DNA of 64,000 nucleotides from Actinokineospora pegani (lineage in GTDB: Bacteria; Actinomycetota; Actinomycetes; Mycobacteriales; Pseudonocardiaceae): NCBI RefSeq assembly GCF_009745975.1, contig NZ_WHOL01000098.1:186001-250000 (forward strand), written 5' to 3'. Below, one piece after another: positions 38,619 through 47,073 of this stretch. Numbering within the stretch: the stretch's first letter is position 1; each line of letters begins with the position of its first letter. The notes under the pieces are model-generated. The model saw only the letters and a list, made by a program, of their open reading frames with translations. It ran no database searches and had not been told where the DNA came from. The position numbers were made by a program, and so were the translations under genes.

Positions 38619-39971
38619 TCAGGCCCGCACGACCGCCAGCACCTCGTCGCGCAGCGCGGCGACGGCGGAGTCGTCGGCCGCCTCGACGTTGAGCCGCAGC
38701 AGCGGCTCGGTGTTGGAGGCGCGCAGGTTGAACCAGGCGCCGCCGGGCAGCCGCACGGTCAGGCCGTCGAGCTCGTCGAGTTGCACGCCGTCGCGGGCGC
38801 CGAACTCGGCCTTGATCGCGGCCAGCCGCCCGGTCTGGTCGTCGACGGTGGAGTTGATCTCCCCGGACGCGGCGTAGCGGTTGTACTCGCGGGTCAGCTC
38901 CGACAGCGGGCGGTCCTGCTCGCCGAGCGCGGCCAGCACGTGCATGGAGGCGAGCATGCCGGTGTCGGCCTTCCAGAAGTCCCGGAAGTAGTAGTGCGCG
39001 GAGTGCTCGCCGCCGAAGATCGCGCCGGTGGCGGCCATCTCCTGCTTGATGAACGAGTGGCCGACCCGGGTGCGCACCGGGGTGCCGCCGTGCTCGCGGA
39101 CGATCTCGGGCACCGCGTTGGAGGTGATCAGGTTGTGGATCACCGTGCCGCCCGGGGCCTTGGCCAGCTCGCGCACCGCGACCAGGGCGGTGATCGCGCT
39201 CGGCGAGACCGGGTCGCCGTTCTCGTCGACGACGAAGCAGCGGTCGGCGTCGCCGTCGAAGGCCAGGCCGATGTCCGCGCCGACCTCGCGCACCTTGGCC
39301 TGCAGGTCGACGATGTTGGCCGGGTCCAGCGGGTTGGCCTCGTGGTTGGGGAAGGTGCCGTCGAGCTCGTAGTACATCGGCGTCACCTCGAGCGGCAGGC
39401 CGTCGAGGACCACCGGGACGGTGTGGCCGCCCATGCCGTTGCCCGCGTCGACCACGACCTTGAGCGGGCGGATGCCGGTCAGGTCGACCAGGGTGCGCAG
39501 GTGCTCGGCGTAGCCGGAGAGCAGGTCGCGGGTCTCGACCGAGCCGGGCGCGCCGGTGTGCCTGACCGGGGTCTCGGCCTCGATCTCGGCGCGCATGGTG
39601 TCCAGGCCGGTGTCCTGCCCGACCGGGGCGGCGCCCGCGCGGCAGAGCTTGATCCCGTTGTACTTGGCCGGGTTGTGGCTGGCGGTGAACATCGCGCCGG
39701 GCACGTCCAGGCTGCCGGAGGCGAAGTAGAGCATGTCGGTGCTGGCCAGGCCGATGCTGATCACGTCGACGCCCTCGGCGTTGACCCCGTCGGCGAACGC
39801 GGCGGCCAGGCCGGGCGAGGAGTCGCGCATGTCGTGCCCGACGACCACGGTGGGTCCGCCGACCAGGCGGGCGAACGCCGAGCCGGTGGCCCGCACGAGG
39901 TCGGCGTCCACCTGCTCGCCGACGACGCCGCGGATGTCGTAGGCCTTGAAGACGCCGGACAGGTCGCGCAC
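38619..39971 (-). CDS. manB: Phosphomannomutase/phosphoglucomutase
   Basis: 450 aa alpha-D-phosphohexomutase turning mannose-6-phosphate into mannose-1-phosphate for GDP-mannose. Start GTG 39971 has GGGGAG upstream and yields MRDLSGVFKAYDIRG. The phosphoserine loop is FTASHNPAKYNGIK, the Mg-binding loop is DGDADRC, the sugar loop is GGEHSAHYYF, and the C-terminal phosphate-binding loop is RASNTEPLLR. The length agrees with ManB of mycobacteria. It is part of the mannose block. Confidence 0.95.
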   Translation of the reverse strand: MRDLSGVFKAYDIRGVVGEQVDADLVRATGSAFARLVGGPTVVVGHDMRDSSPGLAAAFADGVNAEGVDVISIGLASTDMLYFASGSLDVPGAMFTASHNPAKYNGIKLCRAGAAPVGQDTGLDTMRAEIEAETPVRHTGAPGSVETRDLLSGYAEHLRTLVDLTGIRPLKVVVDAGNGMGGHTVPVVLDGLPLEVTPMYYELDGTFPNHEANPLDPANIVDLQAKVREVGADIGLAFDGDADRCFVVDENGDPVSPSAITALVAVRELAKAPGGTVIHNLITSNAVPEIVREHGGTPVRTRVGHSFIKQEMAATGAIFGGEHSAHYYFRDFWKADTGMLASMHVLAALGEQDRPLSELTREYNRYAASGEINSTVDDQTGRLAAIKAEFGARDGVQLDELDGLTVRLPGGAWFNLRASNTEPLLRLNVEAADDSAVAALRDEVLAVVRA

Positions 39972-40042
39972 GGGTTCTCCCCAGGGTCGGTGGTCGACGG
40001 TGGTCGACGGTTGGGCTCCGCCCGGCAGCCTACCGGCGGGGG

Positions 40043-40405
40043 TCAGTCGTTGACCGGGTCGGGCAGCACCCGCAGGTGGCCCCGCCGCCCGCCGCCGGGC
40101 TGGCCGGGGTCGGTCTGCTCCGCGGGCCGGTCGGCCCGGCCCGCCTCCCGCACGGCCTCGGCCAGCGCGGTGAGGTCGTCGACCGAGGGCTCCGGCAGGG
40201 CGAAGGACCCGTCGTGGCGCACGACCTCCCAGCCGCGGGGCACGGTCAGCCGCACCGCGTGGTCCTCGCACAGGTCGTAGCTGTGCGGCTCGGAGTAGGT
40301 GGCCAGCGGACCGACGACGGCGGTCGACTCGGCGTAGGCGTAAGTCAGCGTGGCGACGGCCGGGTTGAGACACCCGGTTCGTGAACACCGACGCACGCTC
40401 CGCAC
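40043..40405 (-). CDS. DUF3499 family protein
   Basis: About 120 aa from GTG 40405 (GTG 40396 is also possible). The conserved part is a zinc-ribbon-like start 'CSRTGCLNPAVATLTYAYAESTAVVGPLATYSEPHSYDLCEDHA' with C-x4-C and C-x2-H pairs, followed by 'RLTVPRGWEVVR'. The C-terminus is Gly/Arg/Pro rich. Function unknown; its position between manB and whiB2 is conserved in actinobacteria. It is divergent from the zincin-like gene. Confidence 0.85.
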   Translation of the reverse strand: MRSVRRCSRTGCLNPAVATLTYAYAESTAVVGPLATYSEPHSYDLCEDHAVRLTVPRGWEVVRHDGSFALPEPSVDDLTALAEAVREAGRADRPAEQTDPGQPGGGRRGHLRVLPDPVND

Positions 40406-40509
40406 AACCGGTGACGATAGCGCGTCCCCCGTGCCGCGCACCGCAAGAGCACCCGCGACACGCCCCAAGCCCGCCATCCGGTGCATCACAGGCCCAGTAC
40501 GCTGGCCCG

Positions 40510-40974
40510 GTGGTCAGCCCCCGCACCCCGCGCCGCCACCCCCGCCGAGCGACCCGCGACCGCCACGGCCGGGGGCTGCGCGGGCCGCTCTACCCGTCGA
40601 CCCTGCCCGCGGCCGCCACGCGCGCGGAGAAGTTCGACACCCTGGTCCTCGACGCCCTCGAGCCCATCGAGGCGCGGTGGCGCACCGAGTTGACCAAGCT
40701 GGACGTGGCTGTGGATGACGTCCCCGAGGTTCCGGACAGCCCTGCCCCGGAGGGTGTCCTGGCTGATGGCGGGGTGCCGCTGGCGCGGCTGGTCTCGGCG
40801 GGGGTCGACCGGAGGGGGCAGCCGACTCGGGCTCGGATCGTCCTGTACCGGCGGCCGTTGGAGGCTCGGGCCAAGGACGGCGCGGATCTGGCGGATCTGG
40901 TCCATGACGTGTTGGTGGAGCAGGTCGCGGCCTATCTGGGGTTGGACCCCGGTGTGATCGATGGGGAGGGTTAG
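40510..40974 (+). CDS. Zincin-like metallopeptidase family protein with degenerate active site
   Basis: 154 aa from GTG 40510. It matches the actinobacterial family found divergently to DUF3499 (Rv3259-like): basic N-terminus 'RDRHGRGLRGPLYP', helix 'AEKFDTLVLDALEPIEARWRTEL', 'RARIVLYRRPLE' and the final 'LADLVHDVLVEQVAAYLGLDP'. The zincin HExxH is reduced to V-H-D-V-L-V-E-Q-V, so the glutamate and second His are not in place and ordinary peptidase activity is unlikely. Its 3' end is G-skewed and meets repeat copy 2. Confidence 0.8.
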   Translation: MVSPRTPRRHPRRATRDRHGRGLRGPLYPSTLPAAATRAEKFDTLVLDALEPIEARWRTELTKLDVAVDDVPEVPDSPAPEGVLADGGVPLARLVSAGVDRRGQPTRARIVLYRRPLEARAKDGADLADLVHDVLVEQVAAYLGLDPGVIDGEG

Positions 40975-40989
40975 GTTTCACGGGTGCCT

Positions 40990-41187
40990 GTGGGGGGTGC
41001 TGGATCGGGTGGTTCCGTGTGGCCGGGGACCCCTACGACGATCATGTGCGTGAGGGCAAAAAGTGAGGGGAAAGGCACCCTCACGCCCTCCCGAGGCTTG
41101 CACATGATCGCCTCCCCCAACCACACAGAACCACCCGATCCAGCCGTTGGCTGGGAACGGCGCTGGGAGATTTGGGTGGGTGGGGTG
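40990..41187. repeat. Palindromic repeat, copy 2
   Basis: Near-identical to 4711-4903. Outer arms are 40999-41022 and 41121-41144 (24 bp, one mismatch at a different position from copy 1); inner arms are conserved. It lies between the convergent ends of the zincin-like gene and the giant glycosyltransferase gene, the same arrangement as copy 1. Confidence 0.85.
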
Positions 41188-41202
41188 CGCTCTTTCTGGG
41201 GG

Positions 41203-44200
41203 CTAAGGGGTCTTTCGTCTGCCGGGGATGGCTGTCAGCAGGGTGAACAGGAGGACGGCGCCCTGGACCAGCAGGAGCACTCCGCGCAGGGCGGTTGGCT
41301 GCTCTACGCGGATCTCCGCTGCTCGGGTCGGCAGGGTGACCGCCACCTGGCCCGACCAGGCTCGGTTGATGCCGGTGGGGCGGCCGTCGATGGTCGCGGT
41401 CCAGCCTGGTTCCTCTTCGGCGGCCAGGACCAGGAGGCGGCCCTGGGGGCCGTCTGACACGCGGATGGCCACCGAGGGGGCGGCGGCGTCGACCGGGACC
41501 AGGGCCGGGTTGTCGACCAGCGGTGGTGGCAGGGTGCCGAGCAGCGCGCCGCGCGCCTGGTCCGGGGGCAGCAGGTAGGCCGAGCCCGAGGGCGGCAGCA
41601 GGCGGAACACGGGGCGGCCGGTGCTGGTGGGTGGGGCGTCGGCGACCAGTTGGCCCGCGCGGTCCCGCAGGAGGTCGGCCGCGGGGTGGTCCGGGGCGAC
41701 GACGAACAGGACACCCGAGGCGGCGGCCTGGGCCGCCGCGCTGCGGACCGTGCCGGGCTCAGGGGAGCGGAGGTCGCGGTCCAGGGCGGCCAGGCGCGGG
41801 GGCGCCGAGGGGGTCGGGGCCAGGTCGTCGTCGGCGAACCTGGGGAGGCGGGCGGTGGTCTGGCGGGTGGGGGCGCCGTCGGCGGCCATGATGAGGACGG
41901 CGCGGCGGGTGTTGGCGAGTTCGGCGGTGAGGGTGGGCGACAGGGTCATGCCGCCGTCCGCGCGCAGTGGGCCCGCGGGGGCCAGGACCGGGCCGAGGGC
42001 CAGGGCCACCAGGCCCGCGAGGCCGACGCCGGTCACGACGCGCACGACCACCGGCGACGACGGCAGGCGCAGTCCGGCCGTGCCCGTGCGCAGCACCCCG
42101 GTCAGCGTCCAGACCAGGCCCCACCCGACGACCAGCAGTGGCGCGCCCGCCCAGGCGTGGGTGGCGGTGTCGGCACCCAGCGCGGTCGCCGGGGCCACCC
42201 GCACCAGCAGCAGCGCCAGGACGCCGACGAACGCGAAGCCCAGCCCGGGCAGCACCGCCCGGCCCGGCCGCAGCGCCACGCCCAGGACCACGGCGGCGAC
42301 CACGACGAGCCCGACCACCGGCCAGGCCCCCGGCCCGCCCGCGTGCAGCGACAGGACGTCCCAGAACGACGCGGCAGGCGTGTCGACCCGGGCGCCGACG
42401 CCGTGCAGGACCACGCCGGGGTGCTGGATCACCACCGCGGGCCACGGCAGCAGCAGCGCCAGCGGCATCAGGACCAGCAGGAACAGGGCCGCCCCGCGCC
42501 GCCTGCCCGCGCCGGGCACGGCGACGAACCCGCCCAGCGCGACCACGACCAGCACCAGGTGCGTCAGCGGGGAGAACGCCCCGATGACCGCCAGGCCCAG
42601 CGCGGTGCCCGCGGCGGTCGACAGCCAGGCCGTCGGACCGGCGCCGGTCCGCCGCCGCACCAGCAGCGCGGTGATCCCGGCGCTGACGACGGGCAGCAGG
42701 ACGTGCACGACGACGACGTCGAGCCTGCCCTGGGCCACGGCCGCCGCGCCGGTGGGCAGCAGGGCGTAGCCGATGGCGAGCAGGGCCCGCACCCAGCGGC
42801 GCACGGGGGCCCGGCGGGTGGCCAGGTAGGCGCTCAGGCCCGCCAGCGGGATGTCGGCCAACAGCAGGAGCGCGACCGCGGCCTGCACCCCGCCGAGCGG
42901 GGCCAGCAGCGCCCCGAGCAGCCCGAGCACGGCCAGCGCGGCGGGCGCGGGGGCCGCCGTGCCGCCCGCGACGCCGTGCCAGGAGCCGACGTACCCCGCC
43001 CAGGTCTGGCCGAGGCCGCCCACCGGCAGCAGCCTGCCGCCCGCCAGGTCCAGGCCCAGCCTGCCGGAGTTGACCACGAGGGCGAGGGCGGCGAGGCCGA
43101 TGAGCAGCAGCAGCGGCGGGGCCAGCAGGATCTGGCGCAGCACCCGGCCCCGGTCGACCGGCACGAGCACCAGGTCCGGGGCGGGTTCCGGGCCGCTGCC
43201 GTCGCGCGGGACCGGCGAGGGCCGGGGCGCGGGGGCGGGCCTGGGTCCGTCGACCGGGATCGGCTCGGGGAGCCGCACGGCGATGGCCGGGGCCGGGCGG
43301 CGCAGGCCCGCCGGGCGCCTGGGCCGGCGGCCCTGCACGCCCGCGGGCAGCGCCTCCGGCCCGGTCTGGGGGCGCGCCGTGCCGGGGGCCAGCCAGACCG
43401 CGTCGGGGGCGTAGTCGCTGGGCAGGCGGCCGAGCGCGGCGTCGGCCTGGACGCGGCGGCGGACCATGGCCGACAGCGCGCCGCGCGCGGCGTTGCGCAG
43501 CCGGGTGAAGCGGCTGGTGAACAACCCGCGGACGCTGCCCCCGCCCGCCGACTCCGCGCGCTGGGCGCGGGCCTGGAGCAGTTCGGCGTGGCCGGTCACC
43601 AGGTAGCTCAGCGCGGTCAACTCGGCGCGCGCGTCGGCCCCCCGCCGTTGCAGCGCGGAGCCGAGCGCCCGCAGCAGCGCCAGCACGACCAGGCGGGGGA
43701 CGCCGAGCACGAACGAGACGACCGAGCAGTTGACCAGGAACGCGCGCATGCCGTGCCCGCGGTCGACCGCGCGCGCCGACGAGCCCAGTGCCACGGGGTG
43801 CGCGTCGAGCACCCGGCGGCCGGTGCCGATGGCGCGGGCGTGCCGGATGCGCGCGGACGGCACGCACAGCACCACGCGGCCGGAGCGGTTGACCCGCCAG
43901 CCGAAGTCGATGTCCTCGCGCAGCACGGTGAACGCGCGGTCGAACCCGCCGAGGGACTCCCACGCGTCGCGGCGCACCAGCATCCCGGCCGAGGACACGC
44001 CGAGCACCTCGGTGCTCTGGTCGAACCGGCGGTCGCCGCCCCGGCCGAGCCGGTCCCAGTCCAGTTCGGACGGACCCACGCCGGTCTGCCGGTGCCCGGA
44101 GGCGTCGGTGGACAGTCCCGCCTCGACGACCAGCCGCGGGTCGTGCCAGTCCACCGCGAGCGGGCCGAGCACGGCGGCCGACGGCGACAGCTCGGCGGCC

Positions 44201-44574
44201 AGCAGCAGGGTGGACAGGCAGTCCGGGTCGGGCGCGGAGTCGTCGTGCAGCAGCCAGATCCACCCGCCGGGGTCGCCCCAGCGCTGCACGGCGTGGTCGA
44301 CGGCGGCGTGCACGGCGGTGGGGTAACCGGCCCGCCGGTCGAGGGTGATCACTCCATCGAGGACCCTGTCCTCGCCCTCGGCGGCCGCGGCGAGCATCTC
44401 GGCGGTCTCGTCGGTGGAGCCGGTGTCGACGGCGATCACGTGCCGCGGTCTCGGTGTGGAGTGCCGCAGCGCCGACAGCGCCACCCGCAGCCACTGCGCC
44501 CCGTCGTGGCACACCAGCACCGCGAGCACGGGGGCGGTCCGCAGGACCGGCGCCGGGCGCGACCGCGCCGTCAT
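41203..44574 (-). CDS. Very large membrane glycosyltransferase (GT2 plus polytopic domain)
   Basis: 1123 aa. Residues 1-310 are a GT2 domain: 'VLVCHDGAQWLRVALSALRH', 'VDTGSTDETAEML', D-D in 'WLLHDDSAPDPDCL', and 'VLREDIDFGWRVNRSG' (the E-D acceptor-site motif). One or two helices follow, then a Pro/Arg-rich linker (about 380-480) and a polytopic part (about 490-900, roughly a dozen helices), ending in an extracytoplasmic beta-rich domain and a last helix near 1095-1115. The architecture is like actinobacterial GT2 proteins encoded near whiB2; it probably builds an envelope polysaccharide with a lipid-linked donor, but donor and acceptor are unknown. Confidence 0.85.
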   Translation of the reverse strand: MTARSRPAPVLRTAPVLAVLVCHDGAQWLRVALSALRHSTPRPRHVIAVDTGSTDETAEMLAAAAEGEDRVLDGVITLDRRAGYPTAVHAAVDHAVQRWGDPGGWIWLLHDDSAPDPDCLSTLLLAAELSPSAAVLGPLAVDWHDPRLVVEAGLSTDASGHRQTGVGPSELDWDRLGRGGDRRFDQSTEVLGVSSAGMLVRRDAWESLGGFDRAFTVLREDIDFGWRVNRSGRVVLCVPSARIRHARAIGTGRRVLDAHPVALGSSARAVDRGHGMRAFLVNCSVVSFVLGVPRLVVLALLRALGSALQRRGADARAELTALSYLVTGHAELLQARAQRAESAGGGSVRGLFTSRFTRLRNAARGALSAMVRRRVQADAALGRLPSDYAPDAVWLAPGTARPQTGPEALPAGVQGRRPRRPAGLRRPAPAIAVRLPEPIPVDGPRPAPAPRPSPVPRDGSGPEPAPDLVLVPVDRGRVLRQILLAPPLLLLIGLAALALVVNSGRLGLDLAGGRLLPVGGLGQTWAGYVGSWHGVAGGTAAPAPAALAVLGLLGALLAPLGGVQAAVALLLLADIPLAGLSAYLATRRAPVRRWVRALLAIGYALLPTGAAAVAQGRLDVVVVHVLLPVVSAGITALLVRRRTGAGPTAWLSTAAGTALGLAVIGAFSPLTHLVLVVVALGGFVAVPGAGRRRGAALFLLVLMPLALLLPWPAVVIQHPGVVLHGVGARVDTPAASFWDVLSLHAGGPGAWPVVGLVVVAAVVLGVALRPGRAVLPGLGFAFVGVLALLLVRVAPATALGADTATHAWAGAPLLVVGWGLVWTLTGVLRTGTAGLRLPSSPVVVRVVTGVGLAGLVALALGPVLAPAGPLRADGGMTLSPTLTAELANTRRAVLIMAADGAPTRQTTARLPRFADDDLAPTPSAPPRLAALDRDLRSPEPGTVRSAAAQAAASGVLFVVAPDHPAADLLRDRAGQLVADAPPTSTGRPVFRLLPPSGSAYLLPPDQARGALLGTLPPPLVDNPALVPVDAAAPSVAIRVSDGPQGRLLVLAAEEEPGWTATIDGRPTGINRAWSGQVAVTLPTRAAEIRVEQPTALRGVLLLVQGAVLLFTLLTAIPGRRKTP

Positions 44575-44713
44575 CGCGCGTCCTCCCTCACCTCGGATCT
44601 GACCGGCACACCGTACGACGCGGCGGCGCGTGAGCGCGTGTCAGCGCACGGCACTGTTTGGTCTCGATCCCGAAGGGTGGAAACGCGTTCCCAGCGGTGC
44701 TCGGGGGAACTGC

Positions 44714-44998
44714 TCAGACGACGCGCTTCTTGAGCTTGCGGCGCTCGCGCTCGGACAGCCCGCCCCAGATGCCGAAGCGCTCGTCGTGGGCGAGGGCGTA
44801 CTCCAGGCACTCGGAGCGCACCTCACAGCCGAGGCAGATGCGCTTGGCCTCCCGGGTGGACCCGCCCTTCTCCGGGAAGAACGCCTCCGGGTCAGTCTGC
44901 GCGCAGAGGGCGCGCTCCTGCCACTCCTGCTCCTCGGATTCGTCAAGGAGTCCCGCGAGAGCCTCCAGCTCGTCGGCGGGACGCTCCCCCCACTCCAT
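44714..44998 (-). CDS. whiB2: WhiB2/WhmD-type iron-sulfur regulator
   Basis: 94 aa from ATG 44998 (MEWGERPADE). Cluster cysteines are at 32, 55, 58 and 64; the sequences 'ALCAQTDPEAFFPEKGGSTREAKRIC' and 'FGIWGGLSERERRKLKKR' are typical of WhiB2/WhmD, which acts with WhiA in septation and division. Upstream in-frame ATGs exist (45037 and others) but lack a ribosome-binding site and fall in nonconserved sequence. It has a good promoter at 45123-45151 and a leader of about 120 bases. Confidence 0.93.
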   Translation of the reverse strand: MEWGERPADELEALAGLLDESEEQEWQERALCAQTDPEAFFPEKGGSTREAKRICLGCEVRSECLEYALAHDERFGIWGGLSERERRKLKKRVV

Positions 44999-45107
44999 GA
45001 CACGACCCCCGTCAGTCAGTCCCTGCGTTCCCGTCATGCGATTCGCCCGTCTCCTCGCCTTGGCACTCCCCGGGCTGGCGGATGCCACGCGCCCGGCCCC
45101 CATGGCG

Positions 45108-45125
45108 AATGACATCGATGTGATT
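45108..45125. promoter_or_regulatory. Operator-like palindrome at the whiB2 start site
   Basis: AATGACATCGATGTGATT pairs at 8 of 9 positions around its centre. It overlaps the -10 box and the expected transcription start of whiB2 on the minus strand, the usual place for a repressor. The binding protein is unknown. Confidence 0.4.
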
Positions 45126-45151
45126 ACACCCGTGTCCCGGCGGCGGGTCAA
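45123..45151 (-). promoter_or_regulatory. whiB2 promoter
   Basis: Minus strand TTGACC (45151-45146), 17 bases, TGTAAT (45128-45123): 5/6 matches in each hexamer to the primary sigma factor consensus, with optimal spacing. Confidence 0.72.
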
Positions 45152-45273
45152 GCGCGGGCCACGGCCGGGTGATGGGATATGAGCGCGGTGTACACGTTCG
45201 GGCACAGCGGAGACATGTCCCACTTTCCCACTCCCGCGGGCTGGCAAACCGCGAGCCTTGCCACACTGGAGGG

Positions 45274-46023
45274 GTGCACAGATCCGCGGTTCGACCCTCG
45301 CCCGTGTTCCTCGGCCTCCTCGCGCTGACCGTCGTGGCGGGCTACCTCACGACGATCGACAGCGACGCGGTGTCCCGGGCGGGGGTGGTCCTCCTCGTCC
45401 TGGGCGGGTGGGCGGTCTCCCTGTGCGTGCACGAGTTCGGCCACGCCATCGTGGCGTACAAGGGCGGTGACTGGACCATCCCGGACAAGGGCTACCTGAG
45501 CCTGGACCCGCGCCGCTACACCGACCCGGTGCTGAGCCTGCTGCTGCCGATCCTGTTCCTGCTCATCGGCGGGCTGCCGCTGCCCGGCGGCGCGGTGTGG
45601 ATCAACCAGTCGGCGCTGCGGTCGCGGGCGGTGGCCTCGCGGGTGTCGCTGGCCGGGCCGCTGTCGAACCTGGTGATCGGCATCCTGCTGCTGACCGCCG
45701 TGACGCTCATCCCGGACATGGACCTCACGCTGCTGGCGGGCCTGTCGTTCCTGGCGCTGCTGCAGTTCGCCGCGTTCGTCCTCAACATCCTGCCCGTCCC
45801 CGGCCTCGACGGCTGGGGCGCGATCGAGCCGTACCTGTCGCACGAGGCCAGGGTGTTCGGCGCGCAGGCGCGGATGTGGGCGCCGCTGGTGCTGCTGGCG
45901 GTGCTGTTCCTGCCCGGCGTCGGCGCGGTGTTCTGGGACGTGGTGATCTCGCTGTACGGCGCGGTCGGCGGCGACGACTTCGCCGCGGCGATCGGCCAGG
46001 GCCTGTTCTTCTTCTGGCGCTGA
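45274..46023 (+). CDS. M50-family site-2 protease
   Basis: 249 aa with about five or six membrane helices. The zinc-binding motif is V-H-E-F-G-H-A in the second helix (about residues 56-62) and the third ligand motif is [13 protein letters not shown] (N-x2-P-x-P-x-L-D-G). Such proteases cut membrane-bound substrates, often anti-sigma factors. No PDZ or CBS domain is present, so this is a minimal rhomboid-sized S2P. The start is uncertain: GTG 45274 abuts GGAGG, GTG 45304 lacks a site. It is divergent from whiB2. Confidence 0.88.
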   Translation: MHRSAVRPSPVFLGLLALTVVAGYLTTIDSDAVSRAGVVLLVLGGWAVSLCVHEFGHAIVAYKGGDWTIPDKGYLSLDPRRYTDPVLSLLLPILFLLIGGLPLPGGAVWINQSALRSRAVASRVSLAGPLSNLVIGILLLTAVTLIPDMDLTLLAGLSFLALLQFAAFVLNILPVPGLDGWGAIEPYLSHEARVFGAQARMWAPLVLLAVLFLPGVGAVFWDVVISLYGAVGGDDFAAAIGQGLFFFWR

Positions 46024-46071
46024 CCCCCTCACCCGGAGGGGGCTCACCCCGACGTGGAAGGATCGCCGACC

Positions 46072-47073
46072 GTGAAGGTTGTCGTTCTCGTCGGAGGCGT
46101 CGGCGGCGCCCGTTTCCTGCTCGGCGTCAAGCACCTGCTGGGCCTGCCCGCCCTCGGCCCGGCCCCCCAGGACCACCCGCACGAGATCACCGCGGTGGTG
46201 AACACCGCCGACGACATCTGGCTGCACGGGCTGCGCATCTGCCCGGACCTGGACACCTGCATGTACACCCTCGGCGGCGGCATCGACGACGAGCGCGGCT
46301 GGGGCCGCACGGGCGAGACGTGGGCGGTCAGGGACGAACTGGCCGCCTACGGCTCCGACGGCTCCTGGTTCGGCCTCGGCGACCGCGACATCGCCACCCA
46401 CCTGGTGCGCAGCCGGATGATGCGCGCGGGCTACGACCTGTCCGACATCACCGCCGCGCTGTGCGACCGGTGGCAGCCGGGGGTGCGGCTGCTGCCGATG
46501 ACCGACGACCGGGTCGAGACGCACGTGGTGATCGACGACCCGGCCGACGGCGAGCGCAAGGCCGTGCACTTCCAGGAGTGGTGGATCAAGCACCGCGCGG
46601 AGCCGAGGGCGCAGTCGATCGTGCCCGTCGGCGCGGACGAGGCGAGCGCGGGCCCCGGTGTGCTCGACGCGATCGCCGCGGCGGACGTGGTGCTCGTCGC
46701 GCCGTCGAACCCGGTGGTCAGCATCGGCTCGATCCTGTCGGTGCCCGGACTGCGCAAGGCGCTGCGGTCGACCGCGGCCCAGGTCGTCGGCTTCTCGCCG
46801 ATCATCGGCGGCAAGCCGGTGCGCGGCATGGCCGACGCCTGCCTGGCCGCGATCGGGCTGGAGACCTCCGCGCAGGCCGTGGCCCGGCACTACGGGTCCC
46901 GGGCGCTGACGGACAAGGGCATCCTGGACGCCTTCCTCGTGCACACCGGCGACACCGCCGACGCCGAGGGCGTGGCGGTGCGCGCCATCCCGCTGCTGAT
47001 GTCCGATGTGGACGCCACCGCCGAGATGGTGCGCGCCGGGCTGGACCTGGCGGGCGTGGAGCTCCCCGGGTGA
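46072..47073 (+). CDS. fbiA: F420 biosynthesis: 2-phospho-L-lactate (phosphoenolpyruvyl) transferase
   Basis: 333 aa. FbiA/CofD joins the phosphoenolpyruvate- or lactate-derived guanylyl donor to the deazaflavin Fo. Landmarks: [21 protein letters not shown], '[28 protein letters not shown]', '[16 protein letters not shown]' region, and '[17 protein letters not shown]'. GTG 46072 gives the family start (VKVVVLVGG) with GGAAGGA about nine bases upstream. It starts a four-gene run with fbiB, nudix and gntR in which each junction is a GTGA overlap. Confidence 0.94.
   Translation: MKVVVLVGGVGGARFLLGVKHLLGLPALGPAPQDHPHEITAVVNTADDIWLHGLRICPDLDTCMYTLGGGIDDERGWGRTGETWAVRDELAAYGSDGSWFGLGDRDIATHLVRSRMMRAGYDLSDITAALCDRWQPGVRLLPMTDDRVETHVVIDDPADGERKAVHFQEWWIKHRAEPRAQSIVPVGADEASAGPGVLDAIAAADVVLVAPSNPVVSIGSILSVPGLRKALRSTAAQVVGFSPIIGGKPVRGMADACLAAIGLETSAQAVARHYGSRALTDKGILDAFLVHTGDTADAEGVAVRAIPLLMSDVDATAEMVRAGLDLAGVELPG

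Noticed and set aside
45169-45273. N-terminal extension of the M50 protease to 45169.
   Set aside because: The extension is nonconserved-looking, basic and overlaps the whiB2 promoter region; the hydrophobic family-type start follows GTG 45274.
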